Source of the DNA: an uncultured bacterium | GTDB taxonomy: Bacteria > Vulcanimicrobiota > Xenobia > Xenobiales > Xenobiaceae | DNA length: 64,000 nt | Assembly: GCA_934621605.1 (NCBI GenBank) | Contig: CAKTUZ010000003.1 | Span: forward strand, 1-64,000 | Reading direction: 5' to 3' | In this document: positions 1 through 8,443 of the stretch, piece by piece | Position numbering within the stretch: the first letter of the stretch is position 1 | Layout: each line of letters starts with the position of its first letter | Notes under the pieces: generated by a model | The model's database searches: none | The model's input: only the letters and a program-made list of their open reading frames with translations | What the model was told of the DNA's origin: nothing | Program-made: the position numbers and the translations under genes

Positions 1-29
1 TTTATCTGTTGCTTTACAGTAAGATACAT
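1..29 (-). CDS. tnpB: TnpB-like transposon protein, first 9-10 codons only
   Basis: Reading leftwards from the ATG at 29-27 the frame gives M-Y-L-T-V-K-Q-Q-I before leaving the window. This is how many IS200/IS605 TnpB (OrfB) proteins begin. A strong ribosome binding site (AAAGGAG, plus-strand 37-43) sits about 7 bases upstream. TnpB is an RNA-guided endonuclease that keeps these elements in the genome. Only the N-terminus is visible, so whether the gene is intact cannot be judged; identity rests on this short match plus the element-end hairpin just upstream. Confidence 0.6.
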
Positions 30-165
30 ATGATTTCTCCTTTCTATAGATTTAGAATAGTACCATGTGTGTTACCGTAATATTATATTACAGCAAGGCT
101 GCAATTTCGTCCAAAGTTGACGCCATTCATCCCACGGTCTAAAGACCGTGGGTTTTCTGGCTGGG
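1..165 (-). mobile_element. End of an IS200/IS605-family element
   Basis: A near-perfect hairpin (CCCACGGTCT at 131-140, AGACCGTGGG at 143-152) is flanked by GCCATTCAT on one side and TTTTCTGGC on the other. This arrangement is typical, from memory, of the subterminal hairpins of IS200/IS605 elements recognised by the HUH transposase. It lies about 100 bases upstream of the tnpB-like start codon. The outer boundary is taken near 165 but no cleavage site could be fixed. Most of the element lies left of the window. Confidence 0.5.
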
Positions 166-204
166 TATCTTAATAAAAGAGCTATAAATCGGCAACAAAA
201 TAAT

Positions 205-246
205 AAAAAAAAGCCCGCCGACTCGATTGCAGTGCGGCGGAGCCTT
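205..246 (-). terminator. Rho-independent terminator of the lipoprotein gene
   Basis: On the minus strand a GC-rich stem (GGCTCCGCCGCACT pairing with AGTCGGCGGGC around a short loop) is followed by eight T residues. It lies just after the stop codon at 270. Confidence 0.8.
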
Positions 247-269
247 TGTGCTATTACAAAAGCTAAAAT

Positions 270-1109
270 TTAGCCTTTGGGCATAACCTCAAGGAGTGCC
301 TTCTTCATTTCTGGAGTCAAATCACCGCGAATAGCTTTCAAATCTCCAATGTCAGTGCGCACTACCGATTGCAAATCTTTAGAAACAAGATAACTTCCAA
401 TCACTTGATCACGCTTGTCTATAGCTTCTACTTCATAGTAAATGCCAAGCAAAGGATCTTCATTATCAAAAAGTTTAATGGTATATTTACCTGCAGCTTG
501 AGTTAAACCAGTAACAGCGCCGGGCAATTCTTCCAATACAGCCTTAGCCAAACCGAGACTAATATCAAAACCGGGGTGATAGTAAGAATAACTGCCTACA
601 TATACTTGATTTTTTGGGCCTTCAGCAGTTACGTTAATCATTTTACCGTCTTTACTCAACTCAAAATGAATCTTACCATTCTGTCCGGCCACAACACTAT
701 CAAATTCACCTTGTCCAACTTTATCTAAGTCGACATTAAAAACACCGGCCAAACGATAACTGGTAGCCGAATCGGTAGCCTCACTACCGCTAAGAATATT
801 AAATTCGAAAATTTTCAAGCCTTCGCTAAAATCGGTAATTACTAAAATGCCATTATTATACTGGCTGCTATTTTCTCTGTAATAAGAACCAATTACCTTA
901 AAGTTAGGGTTGACTTTTGAACTCAAAACTGGAATATTTTCGTCATTTTGAGCAACTTCAACCGCAGGTTTGGCTTCTTCCGAAACAGCAACAACTTCAG
1001 AAGCGGCAGATTTAGCCTGCTCGGCGGCCTGATTAGCAGTTTTGGCTGTACAAGCGACACTGAAAGCAGCTACCAACGCCAAAGTAAAAGTAATACCTTT
1101 ATAATTCAT
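270..1109 (-). CDS. Putative lipoprotein of unknown function
   Basis: 279 residues. The N-terminus is a lipoprotein signal peptide: Lys at position 4, a hydrophobic stretch, and the lipobox FSVAC with Cys at about residue 20. An Ala/Glu-rich linker (about 21-60) leads to a globular part with no motif I recognise; it has alternating beta-type segments such as KVIGSYYREN and IIKIHFELS-like strands. The start is supported by CGGAG 8 bases upstream. It is the last gene of a probable three-gene minus-strand unit (78-aa membrane protein, secreted protein, this gene), which ends at the terminator at 205-246. Function unknown; an envelope location is a fair inference from the signal. Confidence 0.75.
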   Translation of the reverse strand: MNYKGITFTLALVAAFSVACTAKTANQAAEQAKSAASEVVAVSEEAKPAVEVAQNDENIPVLSSKVNPNFKVIGSYYRENSSQYNNGILVITDFSEGLKIFEFNILSGSEATDSATSYRLAGVFNVDLDKVGQGEFDSVVAGQNGKIHFELSKDGKMINVTAEGPKNQVYVGSYSYYHPGFDISLGLAKAVLEELPGAVTGLTQAAGKYTIKLFDNEDPLLGIYYEVEAIDKRDQVIGSYLVSKDLQSVVRTDIGDLKAIRGDLTPEMKKALLEVMPKG

Positions 1110-1134
1110 ATTATTCTCCGTGAATTAAATTAGA

Positions 1135-1848
1135 CTAAAACTTCAAGTTGACTTCTTTTTGTTTAGGTTTGGAATTTTCGATCCAATACTTAACAATATA
1201 TTTGCCGTTCTTGCACATAGTACCGCCCTTATCGGGATAGCCATCCCAATTGAGAGTATAATTGCCCTTAAATTTACCGGCTTTGCGGTTTTTAGATACA
1301 AGTTTGCTTCCGTCAGAATTGTAAATTTCAATGCGAATTTTACTATGCTTGGGATAAGCGCCCTCAAAGCGGAACTTCATTTGTTGAACAGTTTCGCCAT
1401 TTACTTTGGCTCGCTTAACGGAAGTGCAATAAATGGCCGGTTTGCCGGAGCGATTAAAAGCGAATTTCCAACTACCAAACTCACCTTCACTACCTCCGGC
1501 AGCCGGCTGAGCTTTTACCACAATGAACAAATCGCCTTTGGCTGGCAATTGACTAACATTGGTCATTCTTTGTGGCTCGTTGTGAGACTTACCTTTAGCA
1601 ACCTCTATATCATCCCATCTAGCTAAAATATAGCCGTCAGAATTGATAAGACAAGTCTTGAAACGCGTATTGCAATTGGAAGCAGCCGTATATTTTAAAT
1701 TATAAGTTACAGCGTCACCCTTTTTACTCACTTTATTGCGAGTAACTTTAGCTTTAGAGGCCCAAGCTTGCGTCGGACAAAAGATACCCAAAATCAAAAG
1801 CAAAGCCAAAAGGCTGAATATTTTCCTGCGCGTAAATTTAAACCACAT
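1135..1848 (-). CDS. Secreted protein with a C-terminal FlgD-like Ig fold
   Basis: 237 residues. Positive N-terminus, hydrophobic core (LLALLLILGIF) and a likely signal peptidase I site after AWA at about residue 30. The last 80 residues (KIRIEIYNSDGSKL, then YTLNWDGYPDKGG and NGKYIVKYW) have the spacing of the FlgD/FlgT-type Ig domain, in which a W-D-G is followed by a G-x-Y strand. Such domains occur in many secreted proteins, so this does not imply a flagellar hook role, and no flagellar genes are in the window. AAGGAG lies upstream of the chosen ATG. It sits 25 bases from the lipoprotein gene and is probably co-transcribed with it. Confidence 0.7.
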   Translation of the reverse strand: MWFKFTRRKIFSLLALLLILGIFCPTQAWASKAKVTRNKVSKKGDAVTYNLKYTAASNCNTRFKTCLINSDGYILARWDDIEVAKGKSHNEPQRMTNVSQLPAKGDLFIVVKAQPAAGGSEGEFGSWKFAFNRSGKPAIYCTSVKRAKVNGETVQQMKFRFEGAYPKHSKIRIEIYNSDGSKLVSKNRKAGKFKGNYTLNWDGYPDKGGTMCKNGKYIVKYWIENSKPKQKEVNLKF

Positions 1849-1883
1849 AAAAAAAACTCCTTATAAGGGGGGTAAAATATAGG

Positions 1884-2120
1884 TTAGTCTATAGCCGAAA
1901 CTAAAAGATAAGCAGCACCAGCATAAAGAAAACCGAGAATAACCACTATTCCCAAAATTGAAGCGACAACTATTAAAGTGCGCTCAGCCTTTTTTAAGCT
2001 GGCAATTTCCGCTTCTTCACCTTCACGCTGTCTGCGCCGCAAATCTTTTATGGTAAAAATCATCTTGACAATCAGCAAAAGACAAACTGCCGAGATAAAA
2101 ACCGCCGTCATTACAGTCAT
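1884..2120 (-). CDS. Small two-helix membrane protein
   Basis: 78 residues with two hydrophobic segments (about 3-23 and 48-72) separated by a highly charged loop (DLRRRQREGEEAE). The charge pattern suggests a hairpin with the loop in the cytoplasm. I do not recognise a family. It is first in the minus-strand run with the two envelope genes downstream, with a 35-base gap. A second ATG three codons in is equally possible as start; only a weak GGA-type site precedes the first. Confidence 0.6.
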   Translation of the reverse strand: MTVMTAVFISAVCLLLIVKMIFTIKDLRRRQREGEEAEIASLKKAERTLIVVASILGIVVILGFLYAGAAYLLVSAID

Positions 2121-2329
2121 TTTTTAGTCCAAACTTTCTGAAATATTAAACTAAGCGCCCAAAAAATCAGGCTTTAAAAATTCATAATTGTTGCTTCAAA
2201 GCCTTCTTTTCGTTAAATCATTTTCAACGCTACAGTCTATTTTTTGTTACAAAATATAGCAACAGCGCCGGAAACAGTTTCACCTGTTTACACATTTAAC
2301 AAAAAAAATCGAAACAAGGCGAGGCTTTG

Positions 2330-2359
2330 TTGCAGTTAATGGCATTGGCATAGTAAAAT
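2330..2359 (+). promoter_or_regulatory. Possible sigma-70-type promoter for the beta-propeller gene
   Basis: TTGCAG at 2330-2335 and TAAAAT at 2354-2359 are 18 bases apart and lie about 40 bases upstream of the start codon. The match is moderate and unsupported by other data. Confidence 0.35.
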
Positions 2360-2396
2360 CAAGCCAAAATTATCGAAGAAAAACAGCGAGGTGAAG

Positions 2397-3992
2397 ATGC
2401 ACAGACATGCCGGAAAAGTCAATTTTCTTTGGCTGTTTTTAGTTACCGCTCTTATCGCGGGACTTTGGGCAGCTCCAGCTATAGCCAAAAAGAAAGCTGA
2501 CTATAATGATAAAAAATTCGATAAATATCGCGATCCAAACTTGTGCGGAAGCGTAGTTACTTCTCGCCCCGGGCGCAGCGCCATTGACGTACCTTACGAG
2601 CCTTTAGACTCTTGTGAAGTAACTGTTCAAGAGACTAAACAAAAAGCCGTAACCGACTCTCAAGGCGTTTTCTACTTTACTGTTAAACCCGGCCAATATA
2701 CTTTAATGGTGCAAAAAGCCGGTGTGGGTATGGTTACCAAAAGTGTTACCGTTCCCAAAGGGCCTGGCGAAAGAGCTATGGTTACTGTCATCCTCAATCC
2801 AGGTATGACCCCAGGCAATACTATGTCTAACGGTATGCAAGGTGTGCGCGCTCCTATAAACCCCGGCACAGCTTATATTTGCTTAGCTGCCAAAGCCGGT
2901 CAGGGCGCTCCAGCAGGTAGCAGCACTTCCTACAACGCTCCTCCGGTCACCACCACCCAATCGTATGCCCAAATGCTCCTTTTGGGCCAAGGAAACCCCT
3001 TCGGCGTCACTAATACCATGGCTCAAAATGCCCAAATGCCCAATCAAGTGGGTAGCGCTCACGATATGATGACAGCCATGCAAGGCTCAACCTTTAATGC
3101 CAATCCAAACTCCTTAATGATTATGAATGGCGATGCCCCCGGCAATCCCAGCTACAAAGCATTAGGTAGTCAACCTTTCTGGGCCGCCTTCAATGCTTCA
3201 GGTACCAGACTTTATGTCAGTACCTCCGATCGCATGATCCAAATTTACGATACGGCCAACGACAATCAATTGCTCACTTCTATCCCCGCCGGCGGCATTG
3301 TCACAGACTTGCGTATGGCTCAAAACGGCAACTACATTGTCGCTACGGTAATGAGCGCCTCTCCCAATGTAATATTAATTGATCCTGTGAGCAACGCTCC
3401 GCAACGCTCTATCGTATTGCCACGTATGCGTACTGGTGAAGCAGGTCAACCTCGCGCTGCCGTTATCAACCGCGAAGGCACTCGCATGTTTATCGCCATG
3501 GGCACAACCTCGTCCGGCGAACTCTTAGCCATCAACTTATCTACCGGTATTCCCGAAAAAGCCTTACAGGTAGGCGCCAACCCCTGCGGTATGGAGCTCT
3601 CTCCCGACGGACGCTTCCTCTACGTGGCCAATGCCGGTTCTGGCGATCTTTCTGTAGTTGACGCCTGGACTTTCCAGGAAATGGGCCGCGTCCGCGTAGG
3701 CGTCAATCCTCAGCGCGTAGCCATTACTCCCGACGGTTCCAAAGTATTTGTCACCAACAAAGGTTCCGACAATGTCACCGTCCTCAACGGCCAAAACCAA
3801 TCTCCTATTGCCACCGTTCCGGTAGGTAAAGGCCCTGTCGGCATTGCCTGCACTTCCGACGGCAGCAAAGTATTTATAGCTTGTACCGGCAGCGGCAATA
3901 TCAGCATTTTAGACGGCCACAGCGGAGGTGTAATCAATACCAGCTCGCCTATGCCCCAATCTACTCCTTGGGGTATCGCCGTGTGTCCTTAA
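2397..3992 (+). CDS. Secreted YVTN-type beta-propeller protein with an N-terminal Cna-B-like domain
   Basis: About 531 residues. The start is either GTG 2391 or ATG 2397; GAGG at 2388-2391 favours the ATG. A signal peptide ends near AIA-KK (residue about 30). Residues 45-140 hold a carboxypeptidase-regulatory/Cna-B-like domain (CEVTVQE, then DSQGVFYFTVKPGQYTLMV). A Gly/Asn/Met-rich linker follows, then from about residue 255 to the end a seven-bladed-type propeller with repeats such as FLYVANAGSGDLSVVD, KVFVTNKGSDNVTVLNG and KVFIACTGSGNISILDG. Such proteins are usually surface-exposed binding or adhesion proteins. No catalytic residues are evident. It is a single-gene unit, ending at the shared terminator at 4131-4170. 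Confidence 0.85.
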   Translation: MHRHAGKVNFLWLFLVTALIAGLWAAPAIAKKKADYNDKKFDKYRDPNLCGSVVTSRPGRSAIDVPYEPLDSCEVTVQETKQKAVTDSQGVFYFTVKPGQYTLMVQKAGVGMVTKSVTVPKGPGERAMVTVILNPGMTPGNTMSNGMQGVRAPINPGTAYICLAAKAGQGAPAGSSTSYNAPPVTTTQSYAQMLLLGQGNPFGVTNTMAQNAQMPNQVGSAHDMMTAMQGSTFNANPNSLMIMNGDAPGNPSYKALGSQPFWAAFNASGTRLYVSTSDRMIQIYDTANDNQLLTSIPAGGIVTDLRMAQNGNYIVATVMSASPNVILIDPVSNAPQRSIVLPRMRTGEAGQPRAAVINREGTRMFIAMGTTSSGELLAINLSTGIPEKALQVGANPCGMELSPDGRFLYVANAGSGDLSVVDAWTFQEMGRVRVGVNPQRVAITPDGSKVFVTNKGSDNVTVLNGQNQSPIATVPVGKGPVGIACTSDGSKVFIACTGSGNISILDGHSGGVINTSSPMPQSTPWGIAVCP

Positions 3993-4075
3993 CAGCATCA
4001 ATCAGGCTCGGCTACCTTATAAGTATTCCGGGCCTTACACCCAAATTGACACGAGTCAGTTTTACTAATAGTGCC

Positions 4076-4112
4076 TAAAGCCCCTGCATTTAAGCATGGG
4101 TAGTCTGTCAAC
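4076..4112. other. Possible relic end of an IS200/IS605-type element
   Basis: AAAGCCCCTGCATTTAAGCA followed by TGGGTAGTCTGTCAAC forms an imperfect hairpin (CCC-TGC with GCA-GGG) followed by GTAGT-type sequence. It resembles the ends of TnpB-carrying elements, but no transposase gene lies beside it. It could be chance or a decayed remnant. Confidence 0.25.
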
Positions 4113-4130
4113 ACAAACTGATCGCCGAAT

Positions 4131-4170
4131 AAAAAAGCTCTGCTCGCAAACTGCGGACAGAGCTTTTTTT
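4131..4170. terminator. Bidirectional rho-independent terminator between convergent genes
   Basis: Runs of A, then GCTCTG (4137-4142), loop, CAGAGC (4158-4163) and seven T residues. It works for the propeller gene on the plus strand and for the kinase gene on the minus strand. Confidence 0.8.
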
Positions 4171-4189
4171 GACAATTGCACCAGCTAAA

Positions 4190-5176
4190 CTAAGCTAAGC
4201 AAGCGGGCGCAGACTCATTGAAAGTGGATTCATATCTCTTTTTGAAGTCATCCACAGTAAAGCTGTAATTTTGAGTACCCAAATGTTCGACAGCATAAGC
4301 ACCGCAAACGCTTCCCAACTGAGCGGACGTCTTTAAAGACAGACCGTGAATTAAACCATAGATCAAGCCACCACGGAAAGCATCTCCCGCACCGGTGGGG
4401 TCAACAGCTTCAACCTTAACCGGATCGATATGCAAAACTTCACCTTTATCAGTATAAACGGTACTGCCCTCGCCGCCTTTGGTGACAATAATAACTTCCA
4501 CTACTTCATTGAGCTGAGGCTGAGTCAAGCCTGTTTTATCCAAGAAAAGCGAGAACTCATAATCATTGACAATTAAAGCTTTAGCGCCCTTAACATCGCT
4601 TAGAAGCTGCTCACCGGAAAAAGCGATCACCTGGAACGAGGGATCATAAATGAAGGGGATACCGGCCTTCCTGGCTTCTTCACAATGTTGGTTCATAGCC
4701 TGGGGATCGTCGGGAGCGATAATGGCCAGCTTAGTTTGCGGAGTGGCAAATTTACTTAAATCCAAATTGTGAGCTTCAGCCATAGCACCGACACTGACAA
4801 AAGTCAGTTGGTTATCACACTTATCAGCACAAACTGTGCAAGTAGCGGTCAGTTCGTCTTCATAAACACTAATACAAGAAGTGTCCACTCCTCTGTTTTC
4901 AAGATAAAAACGATACTGCTCAAAATCTCCGCCTGCAGTAGCCACTATGCGAGGATGCTCCCCCAACATAGCCAAGGCGTTGGCGATATTGCCGGCGCAG
5001 CCACCGCGCTCTTTGCGGGCTCGCTCAGTCAAGAACGACAAATTTATAGAATCTAAACGCTCAGGCAGAATATGCTCTTTGAAAAGCCCGGCATAGCGCA
5101 TAATAAAATCGAACGCTAACGAGCCGGCAACCAAAACACTACCAGTCGTCTCAAATTTATTCTGAGCAGCGACCAT
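4190..5176 (-). CDS. PfkB-family carbohydrate/nucleoside kinase, adenosine-kinase-like
   Basis: About 328 residues. A start at 5194 is possible, but GCGAGG inside that extension is well placed as ribosome binding site for the ATG at 5176, so I use the latter. PfkB signature 1 is seen as GGCAGNIANALAMLG near residue 65, and the C-terminal signature DPTGAGDAFRGG near residue 265 carries the anion hole and catalytic Asp. TKGGEGSTVY is the usual strand before it. The N-terminus (SVLVAGSLAFDFI) and the spacing resemble the bacterial proteins annotated as adenosine or ribokinase-type sugar kinases. With ssnA, ygfK and xdh genes in the window a nucleoside substrate is plausible, but substrate is inferred, not shown. 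Confidence 0.85.
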   Translation of the reverse strand: MVAAQNKFETTGSVLVAGSLAFDFIMRYAGLFKEHILPERLDSINLSFLTERARKERGGCAGNIANALAMLGEHPRIVATAGGDFEQYRFYLENRGVDTSCISVYEDELTATCTVCADKCDNQLTFVSVGAMAEAHNLDLSKFATPQTKLAIIAPDDPQAMNQHCEEARKAGIPFIYDPSFQVIAFSGEQLLSDVKGAKALIVNDYEFSLFLDKTGLTQPQLNEVVEVIIVTKGGEGSTVYTDKGEVLHIDPVKVEAVDPTGAGDAFRGGLIYGLIHGLSLKTSAQLGSVCGAYAVEHLGTQNYSFTVDDFKKRYESTFNESAPACLA

Positions 5177-5316
5177 TATAAAAAAACCTCGCATAACAAA
5201 CTAGGTCTGCCTTATAGAAGGCAAAAAAGAACAAACAGTGTCACCTCTTCGAACAGGTGGGCCTTTTACCTTCCCCAACGTCGGCACTTTTACTGATAAT
5301 CAGACAGAGATAAGGC

Positions 5317-5352
5317 AAAAAAAATGGCCCCAAGCTTCAATAGCTCAAGGCC
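5317..5352 (-). terminator. Terminator of the Gly/Gln-repeat membrane protein gene
   Basis: Minus strand: GGCCTTGAGCT, loop ATTGA, AGCTTGGGGCC, then a T run of eight bases. Confidence 0.75.
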
Positions 5353-5363
5353 GATTGCCAAGA

Positions 5364-6758
5364 CTAATATTCTTCCACCGAAGGAGCAAAGTCATCGTCA
5401 TCCATACGGAAAGCGGAATCGTCGCCCTCTTCTCCGTAATAAGTCGGCTCGTCATCGACGACTTTTTCTTTAACTGGAGCCGGTTTGGGCGCAGCTTTCT
5501 TGGCCGGAGCAGCCTTAGCTTGACTCTTAGCTGCCGCTTTAGACTTCGACTGAGCCGCCGGAGCTGATTTCAAAACTTCGGCTCGTGGACTGTATTCCTC
5601 AACAGCCGCTTTTTTATTGACTTTATTGGAAACAACGGGTTGATCACGTTCTTTAGACTTAGGCTCGGTATTGTCGCCGCCTAAAGCCTCCCCAGACAGT
5701 GATTCGGTAAGGTGACTGCCGGGCTCATCTACAATATCATCATTATTTTGATTTATACGGTGGAACAAAAACAAAGCAAAAACAGAAAGAGCCACGACAA
5801 CGATAATAAAGCTCAGTACCGTATATTTGCCGCCACCTTTAAACCAAGTTACAAAACCACGCCAAGAGTTACGCTCTTGTTGACTTTCTTCCACCAACTT
5901 GGCGTAAGTTTCGGCCGGGCTCAAATGGGCAGAAGACTCCGATAACTCTCCTGATTCAGTTCCCGAAGCTCCTTCGCCTAAGACACTGTTGGGATTGGAA
6001 CTACGACGCGAAGCCAATAAAACATCACTTAAACTGCCTTCGCGCCGATCTATACCGGGATTGACGCCGTATCCACTGGGAAAAGGCGAACTGTTTTGTC
6101 CAGCAAAACCGCCAGTTTGTCCCATTAAATTAGTTTGAGCTCCGAAACCGGACTGTTGCCCCTGATAGCCATAAGGACTTTGTCCACTAAAGCCACTATT
6201 GCCCAAATTAGTATTGCCGAAACCCGGCTGTTGACCTTGGTAGCCATAAGGATTTTGTCCCTGAAAACCGCTATTGCCCAAATTGGTGTTACCAAAACCG
6301 GGCTGCTGACCTTGATAGCCACCATAGGGATTCTGCCCCTGGAAACCGTTATTACCCAAATTGGTATTGCCAAATCCCGGCTGTTGACCTTGGTAACCGA
6401 CAAAATTATTTTGTCTTTGGAAACCGCCGCCGTAATTTTGAGAGGTCGTACCAAACCCTCCTTGCGGACTCCTATTTACAGAGGTACCGTCTCCGTAGCC
6501 CTGAGCGCTTAAACTAGGCGGCGTATCATACTTTTTGGGAGCCGTTCTATTAGTAGAACTGGGCGTCGGTTTAGCCCGTCTGTAAGGGCTTATGTTGGTA
6601 CCGCGACGCATAGCCAAAGCACTGGGCCGACGATGAACTACAGTGGCAGGATCTAAATGTCCGCCATTAAGAGCATTGTCAAACTTCAATCCTAGGCGAC
6701 CGGCGTCGTCGCCGCCGCCCAGCCCTCCATTTTTATTATCATAACCTGAGCTGTTCAC
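5364..6758 (-). CDS. Single-pass membrane protein with a Gln/Gly/Asn repeat N-domain
   Basis: 464 residues, GTG start with GAGG five bases upstream. The N-terminal 230 residues are disordered and rich in Gly, Gln, Asn, Pro and aromatics. They include at least three and a half copies of a 25-26-residue unit with core YQGQQPGFGNTNLGN. After a Ser/Glu-rich linker there is one transmembrane helix at about 313-335 (FIIVVVALSVFALFLF), with Trp/Lys on the near side. The C-terminal 130 residues are first acidic, then Lys/Ala/Pro-rich, and end in an acidic tail (DDDDFAPSVEEY). The layout suggests a cytoplasmic repeat domain and a periplasmic stalk, or the reverse. I know no family. It is the downstream neighbour, by 94 bases, of another low-complexity protein on the same strand. 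Confidence 0.7.
   Translation of the reverse strand: MNSSGYDNKNGGLGGGDDAGRLGLKFDNALNGGHLDPATVVHRRPSALAMRRGTNISPYRRAKPTPSSTNRTAPKKYDTPPSLSAQGYGDGTSVNRSPQGGFGTTSQNYGGGFQRQNNFVGYQGQQPGFGNTNLGNNGFQGQNPYGGYQGQQPGFGNTNLGNSGFQGQNPYGYQGQQPGFGNTNLGNSGFSGQSPYGYQGQQSGFGAQTNLMGQTGGFAGQNSSPFPSGYGVNPGIDRREGSLSDVLLASRRSSNPNSVLGEGASGTESGELSESSAHLSPAETYAKLVEESQQERNSWRGFVTWFKGGGKYTVLSFIIVVVALSVFALFLFHRINQNNDDIVDEPGSHLTESLSGEALGGDNTEPKSKERDQPVVSNKVNKKAAVEEYSPRAEVLKSAPAAQSKSKAAAKSQAKAAPAKKAAPKPAPVKEKVVDDEPTYYGEEGDDSAFRMDDDDFAPSVEEY
6130..6405. repeat. In-frame tandem repeat, 75-78-base period
   Basis: Units begin near 6151, 6226, 6301 and 6379 (periods 75, 75 and 78). They encode the Gln/Gly/Asn-rich 25-26-residue unit of the membrane protein on the minus strand. 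The copies differ at silent and coding positions, so they are not freshly duplicated. Confidence 0.8.
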
Positions 6759-6852
6759 AACTCCCTCACCATCAACTCTAATATATGGGTGTTTAATATC
6801 CTAAAATGTTTTGCGTTATCCTTCTCGACCGATTTTTTTCCACAATTCGACT

Positions 6853-8175
6853 CTACTTGCCTCTTAATTTTTGCTTGGCTACCGGCACACTTTTGAGTAA
6901 TTCCATAAGCGATTGACCTTCAGTCCTAACTTCCGCATCTTCCTCTTCGGAAGGAGCGATTTCTCTTTGATTGCAGTCTTCTTTTGAGCCGTCTACCCGG
7001 ACAGCAGCGCCTTTTAAGTTGGTACCGGAATTAACCCGCGCCGAAGATCGATAATTACCCTCGCCTTCGTGATATATTTCTTCCTTCTTGGCGTCCGCTT
7101 TATGGCTGCGCCCAACTGGCAAAGGCAAAACCGTATTTTTGGAAGGTGAAGAACCGAGATTGGCCGCACTGACCGGAGCACTATAGACCGAAGCCGTGCC
7201 AGTTCCGAAGCTAGGCGCAACAGGCTGGCTTCCCGCAGGCGAAGTAAGACGACGACCCGGGATATAAGGCTTGCGCTCAGAGGCAACTTCGCGAGGCTGC
7301 CCCCGATAAGGACGAAGCGGCGAAGTGGGTATAGCCAGTTGCAACTTGGCAGCGGGCTTGGCGGAAGAGGCAACAATAGGCGCGGCAGCAGACTCGGCCT
7401 TATTAGACGAAATGGACGACGATTCGGCATCAGGCAACTCGGCAGAAGCAGCAGGACGGCGACCTGGTATATAGGGACGAAGCTCAGAGGCGGCCTGCTG
7501 AGGTGGCTTTCGGTAGGGGCGAAGCGGAGAAATAGGCGCAGCGATATGTGCTTTAGCAGCCGTCGACGCAGAAGCGGTCTCGACATGAGTAGCAGCCGAT
7601 GACACAGGGTCAGCCTCGACAGGAGCGACAACCGACAGCACAGGAGCCGACGGCGCGGCCATAGGCAAAGGTTCCATTTCGTCGGGAGCAGGATGACGAG
7701 CGCTGCAGCTCTCGTTTGTGAAAGCTGATCTAGCGGCAGCTGGAGCCTGCCCCAAACAAGCGGCCAAAGTACCATCTAAAGCGGCCACGCCCTCAGGATC
7801 GCATTCGTCAAGACCGGGAGCGAGCAAAGTAAGGCCAAACAACTTGTTGTTCTTAAACTTTTTCTTGTTGGCAGAACGTTTTTTGCCAACGACTTCACCG
7901 CCGATCTCTTCCTGAGCGGCCTTTTCTTCTTGCTTTTGATTAAGAGCTTTAGAGCGAGCCTTTATACCTTGAGAGACACCTTTAACCTGTTCTTGCTCAC
8001 GCCGCGCCTTAATTTTTGCCTTAAGGCTACTGCCTATAGATGTCCCCGACTCCTTAGCACCACTGACACCATCTTTGGCCGCCGCACTATCCTCAGCAGA
8101 ACGCTGATTTTTTTTTGTCTTGAGACGCGGTCTTTTCCAGCCCTGATCCGAATCTTGCGCTCCATTATATGCCAT
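6853..8175 (-). CDS. Ala/Pro/Arg-rich low-complexity protein of unknown function
   Basis: About 440 residues from the ATG at 8175, which has GCGGAG nine bases upstream. The longer frame from 8268 adds a hydrophobic stretch with no supporting site. Residues 1-110 are strongly basic (Lys/Arg with KTKKNQ and KKRSANKKKFKNNK). The middle is Ala/Ser/Pro-rich and holds two copies of a roughly 30-residue motif, SPLRPYR followed by PYIPGRR, near residues 217-245 and 283-310. The C-terminus is acidic, then MELLKSVPVAKQKLRGK. No signal peptide, membrane helix or enzyme motif is present. The basic ends suggest nucleic-acid or cell-envelope binding, but that is a guess. It may be co-transcribed with the Gln/Gly-repeat membrane protein. 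Confidence 0.65.
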   Translation of the reverse strand: MAYNGAQDSDQGWKRPRLKTKKNQRSAEDSAAAKDGVSGAKESGTSIGSSLKAKIKARREQEQVKGVSQGIKARSKALNQKQEEKAAQEEIGGEVVGKKRSANKKKFKNNKLFGLTLLAPGLDECDPEGVAALDGTLAACLGQAPAAARSAFTNESCSARHPAPDEMEPLPMAAPSAPVLSVVAPVEADPVSSAATHVETASASTAAKAHIAAPISPLRPYRKPPQQAASELRPYIPGRRPAASAELPDAESSSISSNKAESAAAPIVASSAKPAAKLQLAIPTSPLRPYRGQPREVASERKPYIPGRRLTSPAGSQPVAPSFGTGTASVYSAPVSAANLGSSPSKNTVLPLPVGRSHKADAKKEEIYHEGEGNYRSSARVNSGTNLKGAAVRVDGSKEDCNQREIAPSEEEDAEVRTEGQSLMELLKSVPVAKQKLRGK

Positions 8176-8443
8176 GGCAAAAATCTCCGCTTCTCCTAAA
8201 AATGCTCCCCGAAGCAATTGCCAAAACAACTGCCACCTCAATTTGCTAAAGGACAACAAAAAAAACAATCGACCACTGTATATTTTACAACATTAAAAGC
8301 AGAAACGAAATAACCGCACCTCGACCAATAAGCAGACAGACATCGAGCCTAACTATCTTTTAAGTGCACTAAATAACAGGATAAAAAGGCATTATATGAG
8401 AAAATATACCGACTGTTCAATCTGCGCAATGGAGAGAAAAAAA

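Noticed and set aside
7014..7775. Long frame of 253 codons inside the Ala/Pro-rich gene, same strand
   Set aside because: Leu/Arg/Pro composition is that of an off-frame reading of Ala/Pro codons; no start site, no motif.
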